Shown one piece after another: positions 7,835-16,592 of a DNA stretch of 64,000 nt. The stretch's first letter is position 1. Every line of letters begins with the position of its first letter. Source of the DNA: Acidisarcina sp. (GTDB lineage: Bacteria > Acidobacteriota > Terriglobia > Terriglobales > Acidobacteriaceae); NCBI GenBank assembly GCA_035539175.1, contig DATLIY010000004.1, positions 1 to 64,000 on the forward strand, in the 5' to 3' direction. The notes below the pieces were generated by a model that made no database searches, was not told the origin of the DNA, and saw nothing but the letters and a program-made list of their open reading frames with translations. The translations under genes were made by a program, and so were the position numbers.

Positions 7835-10338
7835 GATGTGCGATAGGACTTGCCGTCTTGGTGGCATGTTCCCTCGTCGGCTGCAATCGGGTTCCTCCTC
7901 CAAGCGCTTCAGCGATCTTCGAGCAGGTGCAGAAGCATCTACTTGCCGGCAATCTGGCCGTAGCGGAGCGCGAGGCTCATAAGGCCCAGGCGCAATTCCT
8001 GGGCTCGGAGCCGGAGTGGGCCTGGAAGTTTCGCAGCCTTGAGGCAAAAGCGGTCATCCTGCAGGGGCGAAGCCAGGATGCCCTCAAGCTGTGGACCGAT
8101 CCCTTGCCAGCGTCCTTGGAAAATGGGGATGTAGCCATAGAGCGCGATATGAATCGGGCGCTGGCCTGGGCTCGCATGGGCCAGTTTCCCGAGGCATCGG
8201 ACGCGCTCGCGCATGCCCAGAAGCTTGTCGATCAGAATCATTCCCCCCTGCGTGCCGAGCTTTTGAGCACTCGCGGGGTTGTCGATATCGAAAAAGAGAA
8301 TCTGGACGACGCAGAATCCATGTTCCGGCAGGGACTGGACCTCGCCAGGCAACAAGACAATCGCTTTCTGGAGTCGACGCTCGATCTGAATATTGGCGTA
8401 GTTGCTCTCCACCGGGAGCATTATGATGAGGCGCTTTACTGGTCTCATGCTGCCTCCAAGCTGGCCCGCACCCTGGAGGCCGGGTTAATCCTCGAAAAAG
8501 CCCTGGCAAACGAGGGATGGGCGTACTACAAACTGGGCGACTTTGAGCGCTCGCTGGCAAATTCGCAGGAGGCCGCGGCCCAGGCCGAAAAGCTGGGATC
8601 TGCATTCGATCAGGTTACCTGGCTCAACAATGCCGGCCTCGCAATGGTCGCACTCCACGACTACAAGGCCGCGGATACCTACTACAAGAAATCGCTCGCC
8701 ATTGCGGAAGCAACGCAGAACCGGGTGCAGATGCTCGACGCCCATGTAGCGCTGGCTTTCGAGATGCTGCAACAGGGGCAAGCCGCCTGGGCCAAGATTC
8801 ATATCGACCGTGCGCTCGATCTGGCGAAATCGGCAGGGAACCAGTCTGCGGAGCTTGAGCCGCTCTTTCTGAATGCTGTGCTTGCCACCCGTAACTCGCG
8901 ACTGGCCGATGCTGAAGCGACTCTGAAGACCGTCTACGCCTCTCCCAATTTGACGCCCTCGCTGCGCTGGGAGGTGGAGGATGCCTTCGCCAACGTGTAT
9001 GCGAGGCAGGAGGACCCGAAGAGAGCCGAAGAGTGGTATCTGCGATCGATCGCCACCTTCGAGAGTCAGCGATCCTCACTTCATGACGAAGAGAATCGCC
9101 TGCCATTCTTCTCCAATGCCAATCAGCTTTACCTGGATTATGTAGAGTTTCTGGTCAAGGCCGGCAAAGCTGCGCAGGCACTCCAGATCCTCGACGACAG
9201 TCGCGCGCGTACTCTGGAGGAGGGCTTGGGAATTACTCCTCGGAGCAGCACCGCCAGAGCGGGCAAGTCTCTTGAGCAGGAATCACGCCGAATCGAGCCG
9301 CGAATCATCGCAAAATCGCTCGACGGCACCGTGCTGGAGTACCTTCTAGGTCCCAACCGCTCCTACCTATGGGCGGTTACGCCCACGGCGATTCGCCTCT
9401 TTAATCTGCCTGGACAATCTGAGATCGACACCCATGTGGAGGAGTATCAGCGGGAGATTACAAATTCAACCGATGTTCTGGCGAAGCACGCCGCCGCAGG
9501 GGAGTGGCTTTACGCCAATCTTGTAGCTCCCGCCCAGGCGCTGATTCCGCGGTACTCCAGGGTCTTCCTGATTCCTGACGGAAGCCTGAATAAGGTCAAC
9601 TTCGAGACATTTCTGACGCCCGATCCAAGTCCGCACTTTTGGCTGGAAGACGCCACTCTGACGACAGCGAATTCACTGCGGCTCTTGAGAACCTTCCGCT
9701 CGCATCCTGCCAGGACGAAGACGCCGAATCTGCTCCTGATCGGCGATCCGATACCCCCCGCGGAGGAGTTTGCCGATCTGCCGAATGGACCGGAGGAGAT
9801 CGCCAGTATCTCGAGCCATTTTTCTGCCGGGAACCGCAAAGTTCTGACAAAAGAGCAGGCCTCTCCGCAGGGATATTTTGCAAATCAGCCCGGCCAGTAT
9901 CAATTCATTCACTTTGTTGCGCATGGAATCGCCAGCCAACTGAGTCCGCTGGATTCCGCGGTGGTGCTGTCGCGTACCTCCGATCGCCCCGACGACTTCA
10001 AGCTTTACGCGAGAAACATCGTCCATTTTCCTCTCCGCTCAGAGCTTGTTACGATCTCTGCCTGCTACGGCTCGGGTACGAAGGCCTATTCCGGAGAGGG
10101 TCTGGTCGGACTCTCCTGGGCCTTTCTTCGAGCGGGCTCGCATAACGTCATTGGAGCGATGTGGGCGGTCAGCGATGCCTCAACTCCCCAGTTGATGGAT
10201 CGACTCTACAAATCGCTCGAAAAGGGTACTCCCCCGGACGTAGCCCTGCGCGAAGCCAAACTTTCGTTGGCGCACTCTACGGACATCTACCGCAAGCCGC
10301 TGTATTGGGGAGCCTTCCAACTTTACGCCGGCGCATAA
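7771..10338 (+). CDS. lipoprotein-like TPR-CHAT protease
   Basis: About 855 residues. The N-terminus has an RKR cluster, a hydrophobic stretch and an LVGC lipobox, so it is probably a lipoprotein facing the periplasm. Residues ~50-450 contain repeated TPR-like helical pairs (for example KALANEGWAYYKLGDFERSL and AMVALHDYKAADTYYKKSL). The C-terminal CHAT domain (about 560-855) shows the caspase-like dyad His718 (HFVAHG) and Cys765 (ISACYG), plus the family segments GEGLVGLSWAFLRAGSHNVI and YWGAFQLY. The start is uncertain. No ATG fits; TTG 7771 gives a 38-residue signal region and overlaps the preceding gene by 64 bases. The frame is open back to 7471, but there the upstream gene is clearly the coding frame. 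CHAT proteases are activated in several immune and signalling systems. The substrate is unknown. Confidence 0.85.
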   Translation: MRGARFSGCRLGSRKRSYLSIGCAIGLAVLVACSLVGCNRVPPPSASAIFEQVQKHLLAGNLAVAEREAHKAQAQFLGSEPEWAWKFRSLEAKAVILQGRSQDALKLWTDPLPASLENGDVAIERDMNRALAWARMGQFPEASDALAHAQKLVDQNHSPLRAELLSTRGVVDIEKENLDDAESMFRQGLDLARQQDNRFLESTLDLNIGVVALHREHYDEALYWSHAASKLARTLEAGLILEKALANEGWAYYKLGDFERSLANSQEAAAQAEKLGSAFDQVTWLNNAGLAMVALHDYKAADTYYKKSLAIAEATQNRVQMLDAHVALAFEMLQQGQAAWAKIHIDRALDLAKSAGNQSAELEPLFLNAVLATRNSRLADAEATLKTVYASPNLTPSLRWEVEDAFANVYARQEDPKRAEEWYLRSIATFESQRSSLHDEENRLPFFSNANQLYLDYVEFLVKAGKAAQALQILDDSRARTLEEGLGITPRSSTARAGKSLEQESRRIEPRIIAKSLDGTVLEYLLGPNRSYLWAVTPTAIRLFNLPGQSEIDTHVEEYQREITNSTDVLAKHAAAGEWLYANLVAPAQALIPRYSRVFLIPDGSLNKVNFETFLTPDPSPHFWLEDATLTTANSLRLLRTFRSHPARTKTPNLLLIGDPIPPAEEFADLPNGPEEIASISSHFSAGNRKVLTKEQASPQGYFANQPGQYQFIHFVAHGIASQLSPLDSAVVLSRTSDRPDDFKLYARNIVHFPLRSELVTISACYGSGTKAYSGEGLVGLSWAFLRAGSHNVIGAMWAVSDASTPQLMDRLYKSLEKGTPPDVALREAKLSLAHSTDIYRKPLYWGAFQLYAGA

Positions 10339-11173
10339 TTCTTCCCGAATTTTCTACACCGTGATTCTGCAATCCGGCTGGCACGAATGGTGCTTCACGG
10401 TCATTCGATGGAAGGGAATGCAAGACGCGGAAGACACTATGGATTTGCAATTGTCGTCGATAGCCCGCATTAAATGTGACGAATTGCTCATGCATGCTCA
10501 AGCTCACGTCCTCTTTGGATGTAAAAGGCTCTTACAATAATCCATCCGAAAAACTGACCCTATTACCCGCTCAATGCCTACAACCTTGCCTGCATCCCCG
10601 CCGGCAGAACTTCTTCATGCCGAGGTATGACCGCCGGAGAGCAATTTCTTTAGCGGCTCCTTTCGCGCAGTGGTACATCACCCTTATTCGTTCGTGCATC
10701 TATTTAGACATGAGCGATGTATTCGCTGTGAAATCCGGCACGATCATGTACTTATCGGGGTACCGCATTCATCCCCGAGAATTGAATGCCGATCAGATGT
10801 GTCTCGCGTTTAGCCGACGCCGGATGAATCTGTTCACCCCGAGCGCATGCGTGCACACGGATAGCGTTTTTCCGTAGCTGGCTGTTGTAACGATCCCATC
10901 CTTCGCGTCACCACTCTGGTAGCAAGTCTGGACAGCGCGCGATCCAGTCACTAGCGAGTCAAGTCAAAGCTGCAATTTCATCTGCTGAGGTTCCGGAGCA
11001 GCGGAGAGCGAAAACGCCTCCGCTTTTGGAGCGGATTTCCGATCGGGAGTCCGCTTCACCCGTCTGCCTCCCAACTGGTATCCCAAACATCTGGAGTGAT
11101 TTTGGACTGTCAAGAAGTTCCAAAGAACGCTCGAAGGGAACAAGAGGAGAGCACCATCCTCGAAAACGCGCTT
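10339..11173. other. gene-poor region
   Basis: About 835 bases after the TPR-CHAT gene in which I find no convincing gene. The longest frame (10476-10877, plus) gives an unlikely Cys/Arg/Ser-rich peptide without coding-like third-position GC bias. The base composition is visibly lower in GC than the neighbouring genes. I see no tRNA, terminal inverted repeats, integrase fragment or long direct repeat. It may hold the 3' end of the CHAT transcript, an untranslated RNA or an eroded gene. Confidence 0.5.
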
Positions 11174-11314
11174 ATGACCTCGAAACCGAGTTCCGAAAAG
11201 CCGACCTTCGTCGAGCAGATCACTACGTTCCTCGACCGCTACATGAGCGCCGCGCGGTCCTCACGCTCGCGAAAGAGCCGCCGGGTAAAGATCCCGACTC
11301 ATCTGACGATTTAA
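11174..11314 (+). CDS. possible small basic protein (46 aa)
   Basis: A short frame from ATG 11174 to TAA. It stands out from its surroundings because about four of five codons end in G or C, as in real genes of this window. The frame continues upstream to GTG 11096, but there the codon bias is lost. The product has a plausible amphipathic segment (PTFVEQITTFLDRYMSAA) and a strongly basic tail (RSSRSRKSRRVK), which suggests nucleic-acid binding. No good Shine-Dalgarno lies at normal spacing: AGGAG sits well upstream. It is either a genuine small protein or chance. It converges on the LacI-family gene. Confidence 0.33.
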   Translation: MTSKPSSEKPTFVEQITTFLDRYMSAARSSRSRKSRRVKIPTHLTI

Positions 11315-11430
11315 AGCTCCAGATCTTTCTTCGCGGCGGGGAAACCTCGCGCTGCTGCTGAATGGCAACAACTCTTCTTTGCGCTGAGGATTCATCACCC
11401 CTTGCGATACGTCGCGGCCAAACCAGCCTG

Positions 11431-12474
11431 CTAGGACGCCACCTTACAGCCGCAGGAGGCGCGCAGCACGAGTCGCGATTCCAGCTTGATCTGGGATCCC
11501 CGCTTCGGCGTGCTGACGCGTTTTGTCTTATGCCGGTTCAGGATCTGTTCAAACAAAAGCTCTGCCGCGACGCGTCCCAGGTCTTCGGCCGGTTGCTGCA
11601 CAACGCTGATGGAGGGACGAAGAGTTCCGGCGAGTTCGAAGTCGTCAAACCCCATCAGCGCGATTTTCTGGGGAATGGGAACTTCGAGCTTCTGTAGTGT
11701 TTCAAAGGCATAGATCGTCGTGCTGTTCTTCAGCGTCAGGATGGCATCGGGCGGAAAGTCGCTGGAAAGGTGGCTCTCAATGGCGTATTCCGCCGACCGG
11801 TAATCCTTGACATTCATATCAACCAGCGAAGGAAGGCGAGCTTCCTCCATGGCCTTCCGGTATCCGCTAATGCGCTCGCGCAGCGTATAGAGCTGCGACT
11901 CGCCGCACAGGCAAAGAATCCGCTGATGCCCATGCTGGATCAGGTGCTGGGTGGCCCTATAGGCAGCCTCAAGATTGTCGGTGACGACCGATCCGATCCT
12001 GGACGAGAAGACGGGCCGGTCAAAGGCGACTGCCGCAGCAGACATCGAGTTCAGAAAGGCCGCTAACTCACTGTTCTGATCGTTGGCCGGGACCAGGAGG
12101 AGACCATCCGCGCTATGGCGCAGCAGCAGCCGGATGCTCTCCATCTCCAGGCGTGGGTCGTTGTTCGTTCCCGCTACGATAAGCAGACTGTCGTTAGCGC
12201 GCGCAATCTGTTGCGCGGCCTCCGCACAGGTGGAGAAGAATGGGTCGGCAATGCTGGGAATGAGAATGCCGATGATCTTGGTGCGTTCCCCTTTCAGAAC
12301 CCTCGCGGCCTGATTGGGTATAAAGCCCATCTGCTGAATTACTTTCTTGACGCGCTGCAAAGTCTGCGGGCTCACCTGGTCCCCGCCATTCACAACGCGG
12401 GAGACCGTCGTTATGCCTACACCTGCCTTGCGCGCAACATCGGAGAGAGTGGGGGGTGAACCGTATGCTTTCAT
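11431..12474 (-). CDS. LacI-family transcriptional regulator
   Basis: A 347-residue repressor-type protein. The N-terminal helix-turn-helix and hinge (TLSDVARKAGVGITTVSRVV, then GFIPNQAARVLKG) are classical LacI. Residues ~65-340 form the periplasmic-binding-protein-like effector domain (TKIIGILIPSIADPFFS, FDRPVFSSRIGSVVTDN, IALMGFDDFELAGTLRPSIS). The C-terminus ends with a CGCK motif of unknown importance. It is divergent from the CstA-type permease gene across a 197-base gap, so autoregulation and control of cstA are plausible. The effector is probably a sugar or related metabolite. The ATG at 12474 lacks an obvious Shine-Dalgarno. Confidence 0.93.
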   Translation of the reverse strand: MKAYGSPPTLSDVARKAGVGITTVSRVVNGGDQVSPQTLQRVKKVIQQMGFIPNQAARVLKGERTKIIGILIPSIADPFFSTCAEAAQQIARANDSLLIVAGTNNDPRLEMESIRLLLRHSADGLLLVPANDQNSELAAFLNSMSAAAVAFDRPVFSSRIGSVVTDNLEAAYRATQHLIQHGHQRILCLCGESQLYTLRERISGYRKAMEEARLPSLVDMNVKDYRSAEYAIESHLSSDFPPDAILTLKNSTTIYAFETLQKLEVPIPQKIALMGFDDFELAGTLRPSISVVQQPAEDLGRVAAELLFEQILNRHKTKRVSTPKRGSQIKLESRLVLRASCGCKVAS

Positions 12475-12481
12475 TGAGCCC

Positions 12482-12494
12482 GCTGGAATCCAGC
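12482..12494. promoter_or_regulatory. 13-bp palindrome in the lacI-cstA intergenic region (possible operator)
   Basis: The sequence GCTGGAATCCAGC is a perfect odd-centred inverted repeat lying 8-20 bases upstream of the LacI-family start codon. A related half-site GCTGGAA occurs again near 12620, on the cstA side. Position and symmetry suit an operator for autoregulation, but it lacks the central CG step common in LacI-family sites, so the assignment is tentative. Confidence 0.25.
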
Positions 12495-12671
12495 TACGTC
12501 AAGGTAAGTCTAAGGGCTAAATAGCTTTTCCACCAGCAGGAAGGGGCTGCTCCTTAAATTCTGTTTGGGGTCTACCGGGTTCGCTCTACACAGTTGTCCT
12601 ATCTGTGGACTAGACTGGTCGCTGGAATTTCACTGCCGGGATTTCAGAGTGGCATTCTTCGAGGCCATCCG

Positions 12672-14522
12672 ATGAACACGCTAGCTATTCTTGCAGGCGC
12701 TTTATGCGTTTTTGCGCTTGCCTATCGTTACTATAGTGCCTTTATAGCGGCCCGCGCCCTTGTGCTCGACGACCGTCGTCCCACTCCAGCTCACACCTAT
12801 GAAGACGGATTTAACTTCGTGCCGTCTCCGAAGTGGGTGCTGTTTGGACACCACTTCGCGGCGATTGCCGGTGCGGGGCCTCTCGTCGGTCCTACCCTCG
12901 CTGCGCAGTTCGGGTTCGCGCCTGGTTTCCTATGGATCGTCGTCGGCGGAGTGCTTGCCGGTTGTGTTCATGACTTCACCGTACTGGTCGCCTCTGTCCG
13001 CCATAATGGCCGTTCGCTGGCGGATATTGCGCGGACGGAGATCGGTCCATTTGCCGGGGTTGTCACCATGATTGCGGTGCTGTTCATCTGCATCGTTACG
13101 CTCTCCGGGCTGGGGATTGTGGTGGTGAATGCGTTGTCCAATAGTCCGTGGGGCGTCTTTACCATCGGCATGACGATTCCCATCGCCATCGCCATGGGCT
13201 GGTGGATGTTCCGCAGCACTCCAGGTGAGATTCGCGTAACTGGCCCCAGCATCTTCGGAGTCGTGCTCCTGCTGGCTGCGGTTGTCGGAGGTCACTGGTT
13301 CGCGAATTCTTCGATAGCACACGTGCTTGTCTTTAGTCCTCATCAGATCACGATTGTGATGGCCATTTACGGCTTTGCCGCGTCTGTATTGCCGGTGTGG
13401 CTGCTGTTGACGCCCCGCGATTACCTTTCCACCTACGTCAAGCTGGGGACCATCGCGCTTCTCATCATTGGCGTTTTTGTGGTGCATCCTCAACTCCAGT
13501 TTCCCGCCTTCACCTCCTACATCCATGGAGGCGGTCCCATCATTCATGGAAAGTTGTTCCCGTTTCTCTTTGTCACTATTGCCTGCGGAGCTATCTCCGG
13601 TTTCCATGCACTGGTCGCCTCTGGCACAACGCCCAAGATGCTCGACAAGGAGTCGGATGCCCGCTTCATCGGCTATGGTGGAATGCTGGCGGAGTCTCTG
13701 GTCGCGGTTCTTGCGTTAATTGCCGCATGCTCGCTCCATCCTGGAGATTACTTCGCGATCAACGTGGCCCCAGCGACCTTTCAGAAGCTTGGCATGCATA
13801 CGACGGAGCTCGACCTGCTTTCGCGGGAAGTGGGTGAGAAACTTGCCGGCAGAACTGGTGGGGGTGTCTCGCTGGCTATCGGCATGGCGCACATTTTTCG
13901 CGGCCTGCCCCACATGGACCGATTGGTGGGCTATTGGTATCACTACGCCATCATGTTCGAGGCGTTGTTCATTTTAACCACCATCGATGCGGGTACGCGC
14001 GTTGCGCGGTATGTTCTGCAGGAATTGCTTGCTCACGTGTACAAGCCGTTCGGCAATACTTCCTGGACTCCCGGCGTGTTTGTTTCCACCCTCGCAGTGG
14101 TGGCGTCATGGGGATATCTGATCTATACCGGATCGATCTCGACGATCTGGCCGCTTTTTGGAGCAGGGAACCAGCTGCTGGCAACAATCGCGCTCGCTGT
14201 CACTTCCACCTTCCTGGTGAATATGGGGAAGGCAAAATATGCGTGGATCACTGCGGTGCCAATGGTCTTCGTAGCGGTCACCACCGCTTACGCGGCTGTT
14301 TTGTCGATACGAGATATCTTCTGGCCGATGGCCCAGGTCCCTGCAACGAGATTTCAGGGTTATCTGGAAACGATGCTGATGGCGCTGTTTCTTTTGGGGG
14401 TCATTCTGGTGGTCGCTGCCGCTCTGCGCCGTTGCTGGATGACACTTCACGGCGTACCCGTTCCTGTCGAAGCCTTCGGCCCACCAGAGACCGGCGAGAC
14501 CGTGAACATGCGCTGCTGCTGA
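12672..14522 (+). CDS. cstA: CstA-family carbon starvation/pyruvate-peptide permease
   Basis: A 616-residue polytopic membrane protein with many hydrophobic helices. It carries the CstA hallmark segments TYEDGFNFVPSPKWVLFGHHFAAIAGAGPLVGP (quoted in pieces: FNFVPSPKWVLFGHHF and AGAGPLVGPTLAAQ), GVLAGCVHDF, the HALVASGTTPKML region, and WPLFGAGNQLLA near the C-terminus. CstA and its relatives take up peptides or pyruvate when carbon is scarce. ATG 12672 is preferred over the upstream frame because GAGG precedes it and homology starts there. It is shorter than the ~700-residue E. coli CstA but within the range of non-enteric homologues. The divergent LacI-family gene is the likely regulator. Confidence 0.93.
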   Translation: MNTLAILAGALCVFALAYRYYSAFIAARALVLDDRRPTPAHTYEDGFNFVPSPKWVLFGHHFAAIAGAGPLVGPTLAAQFGFAPGFLWIVVGGVLAGCVHDFTVLVASVRHNGRSLADIARTEIGPFAGVVTMIAVLFICIVTLSGLGIVVVNALSNSPWGVFTIGMTIPIAIAMGWWMFRSTPGEIRVTGPSIFGVVLLLAAVVGGHWFANSSIAHVLVFSPHQITIVMAIYGFAASVLPVWLLLTPRDYLSTYVKLGTIALLIIGVFVVHPQLQFPAFTSYIHGGGPIIHGKLFPFLFVTIACGAISGFHALVASGTTPKMLDKESDARFIGYGGMLAESLVAVLALIAACSLHPGDYFAINVAPATFQKLGMHTTELDLLSREVGEKLAGRTGGGVSLAIGMAHIFRGLPHMDRLVGYWYHYAIMFEALFILTTIDAGTRVARYVLQELLAHVYKPFGNTSWTPGVFVSTLAVVASWGYLIYTGSISTIWPLFGAGNQLLATIALAVTSTFLVNMGKAKYAWITAVPMVFVAVTTAYAAVLSIRDIFWPMAQVPATRFQGYLETMLMALFLLGVILVVAAALRRCWMTLHGVPVPVEAFGPPETGETVNMRCC

Positions 14523-14561
14523 TCTTATCGGAAGAGGGAACGCTGGCAGGAACGCTTGCGA

Positions 14562-15779
14562 TTACTCAATGCGCTCGTGGCGATAACCTTCGTGGCTGAG
14601 TGCCGCGAGGATCTCGGTTATGTGTGCCGTACCGCGCGTTTCCAGTGTCATATCGATCACGGTATCGCCGAGACTCACGCCGTAGTAGGCACGATCGTGC
14701 TGCGTCTGCACAATGTTTGCGCGCTGATCCATCAGGATCTGCGTGAGCAGGTGCAGAGCGCCGGGGCGATCTGACAAGTGAATCCGCAGTCGCATGCGGC
14801 GTCCGTCCTTTACCAGGCCGCGTTCGATGATCTTGGCCAGCAGGCTGACGTCGATGTTGCCACCGCAGACCAGTACAGCGGTTTTCTCATTGTGGAGTGA
14901 GGTCTTCTTCTGCAGCAGAGAGGCCAGCGCCGTGGCGCCTGCTCCTTCAGCCAGCAGCTTTTCGCGCTCCAGCAGCACCAGGATGGCCTTGGCGATCTCC
15001 TCCTCATCCACCGTGACGATCTCATCCACGTACTTCTTTACCAGTGGGAAGGTGAGGTCGCCGGCACGGCGTACGGCGATGCCGTCGGCGATGGTGGCTT
15101 CAGCCGGAAGGGTAACCGGTGTGTCTTCTTGAATCGCTCGCAGCATGGAGGGAAGCCGCTCCGTCTGCACCCCTATAACCCGTATGCTTGGATTCGATTC
15201 CTTGATAGCGCATGCGACGCCGCTGATGAGGCCGCCACCGCCAATCGGGACAACGACCGCCTCCAGATCCGGAACTTGTTCGAGCAATTCGAGTCCGATC
15301 GTACCCTGGCCATTGATAACTGCCGGATCGTCGAAGGGATGGATGAAGGTGAGGCCCTCTTCCTGACAAAGTTCGAGCGCCCTGGCGCACGCGTCGTCGT
15401 AGTTGGCTCCCGCCAGAACCACCTCGGCGCCAAAGCCGCGCGTGGCAGATACCTTGACCAGCGGGGTCATCATCGGCATTACGATAACCGACCGGATGCC
15501 CCGGAGTGATGCGTGGTAGGCGACCGCCTGCGCATGATTGCCTGCGCTGGCCGCGATCAAGCCGCGCTTGCGCTCCTCGTCCGACAAGGTCAGGATGCGA
15601 TTGAGCGCGCCGCGCTCCTTGAATGCGCCGGTGCGCTGCAGGTTATCCAGCTTGAGGTAGACCTGCTGGCCGGTCAGTTGCGAGACCTCTTCGGTTTTGG
15701 CGCAGGGCGAGCAGTAGATGAATTCATGGATGCGCTCCCGGGCACGTTTGATTTCAACCAAAGAGACTTCTGCAACCAT
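14562..15779 (-). CDS. ilvA: threonine ammonia-lyase (threonine dehydratase) with C-terminal ACT-like domain
   Basis: A 405-residue PLP enzyme that converts threonine to 2-oxobutanoate and ammonia, the first step to isoleucine or of threonine catabolism. The PLP lysine is K54 in GAFKERGALN. SAGNHAQAVAYHA and the phosphate-binding GGGGLISG loop are present. The C-terminal ~75 residues form a single ACT-like regulatory domain (LSDRPGALHLLTQIL), the arrangement of shorter, often catabolic-type dehydratases rather than the two-ACT E. coli IlvA. ATG 15779 has AAAGG at about ten bases. A GTG three codons upstream sits too close to that site. No ilv genes are adjacent, so the biosynthetic or catabolic role is undecided. 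Confidence 0.92.
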   Translation of the reverse strand: MVAEVSLVEIKRARERIHEFIYCSPCAKTEEVSQLTGQQVYLKLDNLQRTGAFKERGALNRILTLSDEERKRGLIAASAGNHAQAVAYHASLRGIRSVIVMPMMTPLVKVSATRGFGAEVVLAGANYDDACARALELCQEEGLTFIHPFDDPAVINGQGTIGLELLEQVPDLEAVVVPIGGGGLISGVACAIKESNPSIRVIGVQTERLPSMLRAIQEDTPVTLPAEATIADGIAVRRAGDLTFPLVKKYVDEIVTVDEEEIAKAILVLLEREKLLAEGAGATALASLLQKKTSLHNEKTAVLVCGGNIDVSLLAKIIERGLVKDGRRMRLRIHLSDRPGALHLLTQILMDQRANIVQTQHDRAYYGVSLGDTVIDMTLETRGTAHITEILAALSHEGYRHERIE

Positions 15780-15968
15780 GTCTTCCACGCCTTTCTTTGA
15801 AAAGGGGATTTCATTTAGTGTAACAGCCGCCCCCCTGGACCATTGCCGTGTCGTTTCGCGGAACAGTTGTCAGGGCGTCGCGCGGGCTGGTTTTACCCTT
15901 GTCGAAGACGGAGCTGGCCCTGTGTCTGCTAGCATTTCCATGCGAAGTTCACTTGAGGAGCCAGATTC

Positions 15969-16457
15969 ATGCGGCGAGAGTTTTACCGTTTCCTCCTGGT
16001 TGCGACAATGGCCGTTTTTGCAAGTCCACTGGTGTGCACGGCCATCGATGTTCCGGTTCCGGCAAGGTGCAGCCCAGAGGTGAACCAGCGGCTGACCGAA
16101 CTTCTCGCATCGGGACAATCCGGCACTGTGGATAACGTAATGGTTTGCGGCGTGACGGTGAGTGCATCGCGGACGCAGCGCGGCGGCCCGCATGGCGATC
16201 ATCAGATTCTGCCGCTGCGGGTGACGACATCGACGGGCGAGGTGCGGCTGGTCGAGGTTGTCACCAACGACGATCTGGATGGACGAGTCACGGCAGCGCC
16301 GAACACCCCAGTCTTTGCCTACGGTCAAGCCTTCTTCCCAAGCAGGGGAAGATTCGTTGCTGGGATCCACGATGTGCACTGTGCGACGCACCGCGGTGCG
16401 GACAATGGCTGGGTGGTTGTCGATGGAGAAAAGCATCCGGCAAGCTGTCCCCGATAG
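15969..16457 (+). CDS. DUF3465-like exported protein
   Basis: A 162-residue protein with a clear signal peptide (MRREFYRFLLVATMAVFASP, cleavage near residue 25). The mature part resembles DUF3465: a HQ-containing strand (GDHQILPLRVTTSTGEVRLV), the asparagine/aspartate segment VVTNDDLDGRV, a beta strand with FAYGQAFF, then IHDVHCATHRGADNGWVVVDG. This fold-like pattern (OB-like small beta barrel) is known only as a domain of unknown function. Three cysteines in the mature part could form a disulfide in the periplasm. GAGGAG upstream of ATG 15969 supports the start. It is not obviously in an operon with either neighbour. Confidence 0.72.
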   Translation: MRREFYRFLLVATMAVFASPLVCTAIDVPVPARCSPEVNQRLTELLASGQSGTVDNVMVCGVTVSASRTQRGGPHGDHQILPLRVTTSTGEVRLVEVVTNDDLDGRVTAAPNTPVFAYGQAFFPSRGRFVAGIHDVHCATHRGADNGWVVVDGEKHPASCPR

Positions 16458-16575
16458 GTCATTCTTTCCGTGGTTCCTGCTGCCCGAGGTCTCGCATAAT
16501 CCGAGCACGCCCCAGGCCGACAGCATTTCCCTAATGGAATAACACTTCGCTGTTTCTATTCCTTTTCTTTCGCAT

Positions 16576-16592
16576 AAGAGTGCGACTCTTTT
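16576..16592 (+). terminator. small hairpin with short T-run (weak terminator)
   Basis: AAGAGT-GCG-ACTCTT followed by TT gives a 6-bp stem with a 3-base loop, about 120 bases after the DUF3465-like gene. The stem is AT-rich and the T-run is short, so termination efficiency is doubtful. Confidence 0.25.

Noticed and set aside
10476-10877. 133-codon plus-strand frame in the gene-poor region
   Set aside because: No third-position GC bias, odd Cys/Arg-rich translation and no ribosome site.
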